19,044 nucleotides of DNA. Source: Chloroflexota bacterium. Lineage in GTDB: Bacteria > Chloroflexota > Dehalococcoidia > UBA2247 > RBG-13-53-26. Made by a program: the position numbers and the translations under genes. Positions 13,852-19,044 of the stretch are shown in pieces; within the stretch, counting starts at the first letter, position 1, and each line of letters opens with the position of its first letter. The DNA lies in contig QMOF01000013.1 of NCBI GenBank assembly GCA_003650185.1, forward strand, positions 1 through 19,044, in the 5' to 3' direction. The notes beneath the pieces are model-generated. The model did no database searches. It was not told the origin of the DNA and saw only the letters and a program-made list of their open reading frames with translations.

Positions 13852-14618
13852 TGTACGCCCTGGCCGATATCTGGTATCAAAGCGTACGACACCTCAGGAC
13901 CCAGCTCCGCATGCCAGTCTGGATATTCGTCAACCTGTTTCAGCCGATGGTATGGCTCGTGCTTTTCACCCAGGTGTTCAAGTCTCTTTCAGATATGCCG
14001 GGTCTGGGCGGGGTGAGCTACCTCACTTTCCTGGCGCCGGGCATCGTGGTGATGACCGTCCTGTTTGGCTCTGCTTGGGCAGGCATGGGCCTCTTGCGCG
14101 ACATCGATATGGGCATACTGTCCAAGATGTTGGCCACCCCGGTCAGCAGGGTATCGATCATCTTGAGCCGGGTCTTCGCCTCCATGGTAGTGCTGGTTGT
14201 CCAGGCTCTCATCATCCTGCTGGTTGCTGTCATCATGGGAGTGGATATCGCCGCGGGGATACCGGGGGTCCTGCTCATCATAGTCCTGGTATCTTTGCTG
14301 GGTCTGGGCTTTGCAGCGTTCTCGAATGGGCTGGCCATTACGCTCAAGCGGATGGAGCCACTAATTGGCATCATCAATTTCGTAGCCTTGCCGACGGTCT
14401 TCATGTCATCTACCATGATGGCCCCTGACCTGTTGCCCGGCTGGCTGGACACCGTGAGGCACTTCAACCCCGTAGACTATGCAGTGGTGGGCGTGAGAGG
14501 CCTGGTGCTTACCGGGTACGTCTGGTCTGACTTGTGGCGCTCCCTGACGGTCCTGTCCGGCTGGGCTGCACTCGGTGCGCTGTTCGGCCTTCTGATGTTC
14601 CGCAGGAAAGGTGAGTAA
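13848..14618 (+). CDS. ABC-2 type transporter permease, DrrB type
   Basis: 256 residues with six predicted membrane helices: QPMVWLVLFTQVF, SYLTFLAPGIVVMTVLFG, the VVLVVQALIILLVAVIMG region, and others to the end. It has the ABC-2 signature region LLRDIDMGILSKMLATPVSRVSI between helices 2 and 3. The late segment LPTVFMSSTMMAPDLLPGWL and HFNPVDYAVVGVRGL is typical of DrrB/NodJ permeases. The start ATG overlaps the stop of the ATPase gene (ATGA) and GGAG precedes it, so the two are translationally coupled and should form a dimeric exporter in the cytoplasmic membrane. Confidence 0.94.
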   Translation: MMYALADIWYQSVRHLRTQLRMPVWIFVNLFQPMVWLVLFTQVFKSLSDMPGLGGVSYLTFLAPGIVVMTVLFGSAWAGMGLLRDIDMGILSKMLATPVSRVSIILSRVFASMVVLVVQALIILLVAVIMGVDIAAGIPGVLLIIVLVSLLGLGFAAFSNGLAITLKRMEPLIGIINFVALPTVFMSSTMMAPDLLPGWLDTVRHFNPVDYAVVGVRGLVLTGYVWSDLWRSLTVLSGWAALGALFGLLMFRRKGE

Positions 14619-14627
14619 GGAAGGACA

Positions 14628-15389
14628 GTGGCGGTAACCCCAAGGGATTCGGCCAGCCTGGTACTGCTGCGCGACTCTCTCCGGTCGGGCGGGTGCATGG
14701 AGGTGCTGATGCTGCGCAGACACGCGCAAAGCGCCTTCTTGCCCGGTGCTTATGTATTCCCGGGTGGTGCTGTGGAGCCTGGAGATTACGGGCCTGCGGC
14801 GGAGGGAATTTGCCGTGGAGTGACTTCGGAAGTCGCCCACAGCATCGTCGCCGACGCATGCTCACCGGCGGCGGCACTAGGCTTCCTGGTGGCTGCCATT
14901 CGTGAAGCCTTCGAGGAAGCAGGCATACTCCTGGCCTACAGGGAATACCCGCAACTGGTGACTCTGGCCGGTGAGGAGAGAGTCCGCTTCGACCGGTACC
15001 GTGTTCAGATGCGGGAAGACCCCTCGGCTTTCGTGACGTTGCTCCAACAAGAAGGACTGAAGCTGGCCGTCGACCGGCTGTTCTACTTCGCCCGCTGGAT
15101 CACGCCGGATGCTGCCCCTATTCGGTTTGACACTCGCTTCTTCGTAGCCGAGGCCCCGCCGTACCAGGCAGTGGTACATGATGCCTGGGAGACCACCGAC
15201 AGCCAGTGGATCGGCCTGGACGACGTTGTAGCCAGGCGTCGAAGCGGTGAGCTAGCTATAGCTTTTCCGACGTTCAGTCTGATCAAGGAGCTTGCCAGTT
15301 TCTCCAGCGTGGCCGAGGTGATCGCGTCAACGAAGGGTAAGGAGGTACCCGGCACCCAGCCACTGCTGAACATGCTCCAGTTCGGATGA
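14628..15389 (+). CDS. NUDIX hydrolase with a split NUDIX box (NUDT19/CoA-pyrophosphatase-like)
   Basis: 253 residues. The box begins FPGGAVEPGD (44-53) and its second half, AIREAFEEAGILL (90-102), carries the metal-binding REAxEEAG. About 38 residues separate the two, whereas a classical box has them within 23. This split is typical of NUDT19/RP2-like enzymes, which hydrolyse CoA or acyl-CoA diphosphates. That substrate is by family analogy only. A downstream TRFFVAEAP and WIGLDDVVAR are usual for the fold. The start is GTG 14628, with AAGGA 3-7 bases upstream. It follows the permease by 9 bp, so it belongs to the exporter operon. Confidence 0.92.
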   Translation: MAVTPRDSASLVLLRDSLRSGGCMEVLMLRRHAQSAFLPGAYVFPGGAVEPGDYGPAAEGICRGVTSEVAHSIVADACSPAAALGFLVAAIREAFEEAGILLAYREYPQLVTLAGEERVRFDRYRVQMREDPSAFVTLLQQEGLKLAVDRLFYFARWITPDAAPIRFDTRFFVAEAPPYQAVVHDAWETTDSQWIGLDDVVARRRSGELAIAFPTFSLIKELASFSSVAEVIASTKGKEVPGTQPLLNMLQFG

Positions 15390-15471
15390 ACGTGGTCCGG
15401 AGTTGGGGGCGCGGCTGAGGGAGATGCGTTGGCAACGGCGGCAGAGGTAAGGCAAGAAAGGAGTGCTGACC

Positions 15472-16440
15472 ATGTGGGAGACAAGAATAACCAAAATGCT
15501 GGGAATGAAGTACCCTATCATTCAGGGGGCTTTCGGCGGCTTTGGAACCGTGGACTTCGCCGTGGCGGTGTCGGAGGCCGGGGGGTTGGGAATGATCAGC
15601 GCGGTGACCATGCGCACCCCTGAGCGGCTTCGCCAGGAGCTGCGCCGGGCAAAGTCGATGACCGACAAGCCCTTTGCTGTGAACCTGACACTGATGGGCG
15701 ACCCTCACCTGGAGCAAATGCGGGAGGTTATTATTGAAGAGGGCGGCGTCCCCGTGGTCGAGACCGCTGCCGCCCGGGCCGACAAGCACGGAAGAAGGCT
15801 CCAGGAGGCCGGCATAAAGTGGATCCACAAGGTGGCCACTGTGCGGCACGCCGTGGCTGCCGAGCGTCAGGGGGCAGACGCCGTTGTGATAGTCGGGCTG
15901 GAAGGCGCTGGCTTCAAGAGCACTCTCCAGATACCAACCATGGTGACTATCCCGTGGGCCGTTCGGCTGCTGAAGGTGCCGGTAATAGCGGCCGGTGGCA
16001 TTGCGGACGCACGGGGTTTCATGGCAGCTCTGGCAATGGGTGCCGAGGCGGTCTACATGGGCACCGCCTTCATGGCAACCAGAGAATGTCCTATCTCGGA
16101 ACGCCACAAGCTCTCTATGGCTCAGGCTGACCCCACGGAGCCGAAATACCGCGAGCGCTGCCTGGCGCCTCCGAAAAGCGAAGAGTTGGCCAAGGTCATG
16201 GCCGAGAGGGGCTCCCTGCCGGAAGACCAGTGGTTGCTGCGCCTGGAAAGGGTAATGCTGAAAGACTCGCCGGAGGTGCCCGACTTTTCTTCGGAGGACG
16301 AGGTAGAGGAGGAGATCCTGCGGTCACTGCCAGGGTCTCTGGCTGTCGGCGTCATTGACAAGGTGCCCACGGTGAAAGAGCTAATTGACGAGATCATTGG
16401 TGGGGCCGAGGCTATACGTCGCCGCTGGTCCCTATTGTAG
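15472..16440 (+). CDS. Nitronate monooxygenase-like FMN protein (2-nitropropane dioxygenase family)
   Basis: 322 residues with a TIM-barrel FMN fold. It has KYPIIQGAFGGFG (13-25), SEAGGLGMISA (34-44), PFAVNLTL (67-74), the phosphate-binding VIAAGGIADARGF (171-183) and GAEAVYMGTAFMAT (190-203). Nitronate monooxygenases usually have a catalytic histidine in the GxEAGGH-type loop. Here it reads GLEGAGF (142-148), with Phe148 in its place, so classical nitronate oxidation is doubtful. Related FMN enzymes include enoyl-ACP reductase FabK, which should be considered. ATG 15472 is chosen over GTG 15463 because AAAGGAG ends 8-9 bases upstream of it. It lies 82 bp after the NUDIX gene and just ahead of the potassium transporter. 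Confidence 0.9.
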   Translation: MWETRITKMLGMKYPIIQGAFGGFGTVDFAVAVSEAGGLGMISAVTMRTPERLRQELRRAKSMTDKPFAVNLTLMGDPHLEQMREVIIEEGGVPVVETAAARADKHGRRLQEAGIKWIHKVATVRHAVAAERQGADAVVIVGLEGAGFKSTLQIPTMVTIPWAVRLLKVPVIAAGGIADARGFMAALAMGAEAVYMGTAFMATRECPISERHKLSMAQADPTEPKYRERCLAPPKSEELAKVMAERGSLPEDQWLLRLERVMLKDSPEVPDFSSEDEVEEEILRSLPGSLAVGVIDKVPTVKELIDEIIGGAEAIRRRWSLL

Positions 16441-16494
16441 CGGCAGCGTTTCACAGCTACATTGACTATCCTCTGTTTGAAAAGGGAAGAAGGC

Positions 16495-18003
16495 TTGCGT
16501 TCGACCAGTGCTGAGGGTAGTGGCCCTCTAAGGGAGAAGAAGCCAGGTCCAAGCCCGGTAAGCGGTCCATCTAGAGAGAAGCGTCAGCGGACAGTCTCCC
16601 CACCCGGGAACTCCTCCAGGAGTGCCTCGCCCCGGGCAAGGAAAGCGTCCCCGCCAAGGAAGGCGCCGGAGCCAGAAGCATCCCTGTCCGACTACATTCC
16701 TCAGAACCCACCCTTCTTCGTTGTCTTCGTGGCCGCCTTTGCGCTCATGGTCCTGATTGGGGCCGCCCTCTTGTGGATTCCCAAGTCCAGCGTCTCGGGC
16801 GATTACACTTCTTTCAGCGACGCCCTGTTTACCGCTACTTCAGCGGTGAGTTGCACCGGCCTGGTCGTAGTCGACACCGCAGCACACTGGAGCCACTTCG
16901 GACAGGCAGTGATTCTGGTGCTGATACAGTTCGGCGGCTTCGGTTTCATGCTGATATCATCGTACCTGCTGATCGTCCTTGGGGAACGCGTTAACCTGCT
17001 CGACTTCCGGTTCAGTGATGCCATCGACGCCTACAGCCGACCGGCCTGCGTCAAGTTCGCTCTTCAGACCATCGGCCTCACCCTGCTGTTCGAGGGAGTC
17101 GGCATCCTCGTGCTGCGCCATCGGTTCACCGGTGACGGCTCCATGTGGGACGCCGTATTCCACTCGATTTCAGCTTTTAACAACGCTGGTTTCACCATCA
17201 TGGACCCAGTTGCTATAGAGCATCTATACTCAGACACCTATCTTCTCACGACCATCGCCGTGCTGGTCATCCTGGGGGGGCTGAGTGCCCCGGTGCTGAT
17301 AAACCTGCTGGCCAGGAGAAGATGGGCAGGTCTTAGCCTCAACGCCAAGATAGCGTTGATGGCCAGCGTGGTGCTACTGGCTGGGGGCATGCTGGGCATA
17401 CTGGTGATGGAATATGGAAACGACGGGACCCTGGGCCCCATGTCGGTGCCTCAGAAGATAGTAAACGCCTTCTTCTGCTCCGCCAATACGCGCACTGCCG
17501 GTTTCAGCGCCATGAGCGTAGGGAACTTCGGCTTCCAGGCGCTGGCCCTGGTGATGGTCCTGATGTTCATCGGAGGCGTAGCTGGCTCAACGGCTGGGGG
17601 CATCAAGGTGAACAGCTTCGCTGTGCTGCTGCTCACCGTACGTTCGTACATCATGGGACACCACCGTGTTCATGCTTTCGGCAAGCAGATTCCCGAAGCA
17701 CGAGTACATGAGGCGATTACTGTGTTCGCTCTATCCATACTAGTTGTCTGCTTCCCCGTATTCATCCTTGCCTTTACCGAGGACCTCCCAAAGCTGGACT
17801 TGCTCTTCGAGAGCTTCTCTGCCTTCAGTACTGTGGGATTGAGTACTGGCGTTACCCCCGCGCTGTCGATGGCCGGGCGGCTCGTTCTGGCTGTGTCGAT
17901 GTTCGTGGGCAGGCTCGGCCCGCTGACCATCGTTCTGGCCATCAGCGAGCGTCGGCGTTCGGTCGAGGCCTTCGAGCCGGAAGAGTCGGTCAAGGTGTGG
18001 TAG
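16495..18003 (+). CDS. TrkH/KtrB-family potassium transport membrane subunit
   Basis: About 502 residues from TTG 16495, which has AAAGGGA 7-8 bases upstream. The frame is open to TTG 16462 (513 residues), without a ribosome site. The first 65 or so residues are rich in Arg, Ser, Pro and Lys (SGPSREKRQRTVSPP, SPRARKASPPRKAPEPE) and look disordered. The membrane part has four pore-loop repeats: SAVSCTGLV, SAFNNAGFT, SANTRTAGFS and SAFSTVGLS. Each carries the filter glycine, as in K+/Na+ uptake subunits. GGVAGSTAGGIKVNSF forms the intramembrane gating loop region. No KtrA/TrkA nucleotide-binding partner follows; it must lie elsewhere. It lies 54 bp after the flavoprotein gene and is probably in the same operon. 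Confidence 0.92.
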   Translation: MRSTSAEGSGPLREKKPGPSPVSGPSREKRQRTVSPPGNSSRSASPRARKASPPRKAPEPEASLSDYIPQNPPFFVVFVAAFALMVLIGAALLWIPKSSVSGDYTSFSDALFTATSAVSCTGLVVVDTAAHWSHFGQAVILVLIQFGGFGFMLISSYLLIVLGERVNLLDFRFSDAIDAYSRPACVKFALQTIGLTLLFEGVGILVLRHRFTGDGSMWDAVFHSISAFNNAGFTIMDPVAIEHLYSDTYLLTTIAVLVILGGLSAPVLINLLARRRWAGLSLNAKIALMASVVLLAGGMLGILVMEYGNDGTLGPMSVPQKIVNAFFCSANTRTAGFSAMSVGNFGFQALALVMVLMFIGGVAGSTAGGIKVNSFAVLLLTVRSYIMGHHRVHAFGKQIPEARVHEAITVFALSILVVCFPVFILAFTEDLPKLDLLFESFSAFSTVGLSTGVTPALSMAGRLVLAVSMFVGRLGPLTIVLAISERRRSVEAFEPEESVKVW

Positions 18004-18077
18004 CCGGGCAACCGAGGGTGTCGACGTTTGGTCACCGGCCAGGATGCTTCCGTGGTAAGCTGGTAGCGCCTTATTTC

Positions 18078-18182
18078 GTCAAGGTGCATGTCCAGGAGGC
18101 CTATGGGTATCGCAACGTGGCCAACTTCAGACATAGGATCCTGCTCAGCAACAGAAGGGAGCCCTATGCCCAGGCTGTATGA
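18078..18182 (+). pseudogene. Remnant of a transposase C-terminus (ISL3-like)
   Basis: The frame ending at TGA 18180-18182 reads VKVHVQEAYGYRN and NFRHRILLSNRR. This resembles the end of ISL3-family transposases (IKVIKRRAYGYRNFENFRxRIL). Only about 35 codons are recognisable. The sequence upstream (18004-18077) runs straight from the KtrB stop and shows no further match, so the element is truncated. Family assignment is from pattern memory and moderate. Confidence 0.5.
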
Positions 18183-18301
18183 GGTGGTGTCACACTTATT
18201 GACGCAGAACCGTTGACGTTTGGCGCTGGGTGGGGTAACGTAGGCTCAGGTTTTCAAAAGCTGCGGTCAGCTTCGATGTGGTCGCGAAGGCGAGGTGTGA
18301 T

Positions 18302-19044
18302 GTGTCGTACTCTGCCTCAATGGGCCCTGGGCGTGGTGAGGCGTTGGGGGCTGAGAGGCCAACAGACCGCTTGCCCATCGGATTGGATGGCATATTCTCT
18401 GGGGGCGGGTCATTGGGGATCGCCTATGTTGGTGCTCTCAGAGCCGTGCGAGAACATGGTTTCTGGTTCACCCGGGTGGGGGGTACCTCAGCAGGCGCTC
18501 TGGTGGCGGCGATGGTCGCGGCAGGTTACGACGCCGCGGAACTGGAATGGCTCCTTGCTCCCCCGGTCCTGGGTATGGCCAGACCAGCCTCTCTGCCATC
18601 ATCCGTAACAGAACCGATCGACATCTCCAGCTTCCTCGATCCTCCTGAATCCTCCCGGGAGATTGATCCCAGCGTAATGAGGCAAACCCATCTGTGGAAT
18701 GCCATAAAGCTGAACGCCGTCGATGAACTGCTGAGCAGGAAGCTAACGGGATTCCCGACGCGAGGCAAGCTGGTGGACGAGCTCACCAAGCGAGTGGTGG
18801 CCCTGTCTTTTGGAAAACTGGACCCGCTTCGGGACCGGATAAGGGCTGTCTTGAGCGCTGCCCTGCACTTCTATCCCGACAGCCCGCCCACGGTGCGGAG
18901 CTTCGTTGTCACCGCTCTGGAGCAGCTTCGAGAAGACATAGCGGATGCTGTGTGGAGAGCGTTCACGGACGCAGTGCGACCCTATCGGCTGCTGGTGAAC
19001 TGGACCTTTGAAGGCGGGCTTTTCAGAGGCCAGGCACTCTACAA
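18302..19044 (+). CDS. Patatin-like phospholipase (3' end outside window)
   Basis: The frame is open from 18239 to the window edge. The start is uncertain: GTG 18302 has CGAGG 6 bases upstream, while ATG 18320 has none. Counting from GTG, LDGIFSGGGSLG (28-39) is the oxyanion GGGxxG block and GTSAG (61-65) is the nucleophile elbow with Ser63. Patatins are serine-aspartate acyl hydrolases that cleave lipid esters; the catalytic Asp (DGG/DGA) is not reached. About 165 residues lie between the elbow and EGGLFRGQAL, which corresponds to the GLYxGxxL block near the start of the C-terminal half. This spacing is longer than in most bacterial patatins. It follows a transposase remnant, so its link to the upstream operon is doubtful. 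Confidence 0.88.
   Translation, partial: MSYSASMGPGRGEALGAERPTDRLPIGLDGIFSGGGSLGIAYVGALRAVREHGFWFTRVGGTSAGALVAAMVAAGYDAAELEWLLAPPVLGMARPASLPSSVTEPIDISSFLDPPESSREIDPSVMRQTHLWNAIKLNAVDELLSRKLTGFPTRGKLVDELTKRVVALSFGKLDPLRDRIRAVLSAALHFYPDSPPTVRSFVVTALEQLREDIADAVWRAFTDAVRPYRLLVNWTFEGGLFRGQALY

Noticed and set aside
15283..16107. 274-codon minus-strand ORF opposite the flavoprotein gene
   Set aside because: Antisense shadow with His/Ser/Pro-rich composition and no domain.
18213..18241. TTGACG-17-TAACGT as a promoter for the patatin gene
   Set aside because: The -10 matches poorly; a good -35 alone is not enough to call it.
1..19044. CRISPR arrays, riboswitches or prophage genes
   Set aside because: No regularly spaced repeats, recognisable aptamer cores or phage structural genes were seen.

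Overview
The window looks like a chromosomal segment of an uncultured or little-studied bacterium, most probably a member of the Chloroflexota (Dehalococcoidia-like). That placement is inference. It rests on moderately high GC, frequent GTG/TTG starts, the mix of a short EF-1A-like CysN with a conserved two-TM protein of unknown function, and the accessory gene set. No taxonomic marker beyond 5S rRNA, uvrA, ligA and pth is present, and no search could be run.

Layout. 1-425: the last 35 codons of an IS3/IS481-type transposase, then a stand-alone 5S rRNA with its own extended -10 promoter. 426-3293: uvrA, whose likely promoter leaves almost no 5' leader. 3309-4120: an MFS transporter pseudogene with two nonsense codons and the second half mostly deleted. 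4117-6706 (minus strand): ligA followed by pth. 6707-7432: a divergent promoter region, tRNA-Pro(UGG) with encoded CCA, and a 440-bp stretch with a paired near-palindromic repeat. 7433-8173: a membrane-anchored conserved protein of unknown function.

8235-12534 (minus strand) is the most interesting block. Two tiny ribbon-helix-helix proteins are followed by a TauE/SafE permease, a possible 51-codon ORF, CysD, CysN and an alkaline-phosphatase-superfamily hydrolase. They appear to form one sulfate-activation and anion-transport operon. The two small proteins, the cytosolic loop of the permease and the C-terminus of CysD all carry the same short motif, (R/K)LxxLGY(L/M). I see no adenylylsulfate kinase, PAPS/APS reductase or sulfite reductase in the window.

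12603-18003 (plus strand), divergent from the sulfur block: a promoter and a leader with a perfect 12-bp hairpin, then a DrrA/DrrB-type ABC exporter, a NUDIX hydrolase with a split box, a nitronate-monooxygenase-like flavoprotein lacking the usual histidine, and a TrkH/KtrB potassium-transport subunit with a basic disordered N-terminus. 18078-19044: a transposase remnant (probably ISL3-like), then the 5' part of a patatin-like phospholipase that runs off the end.

Functional reading: housekeeping repair and translation genes (uvrA, ligA, pth, 5S, tRNA) flank two accessory modules, one for sulfur activation and one for export and ion homeostasis. Mobile-element debris lies at both ends of the window.
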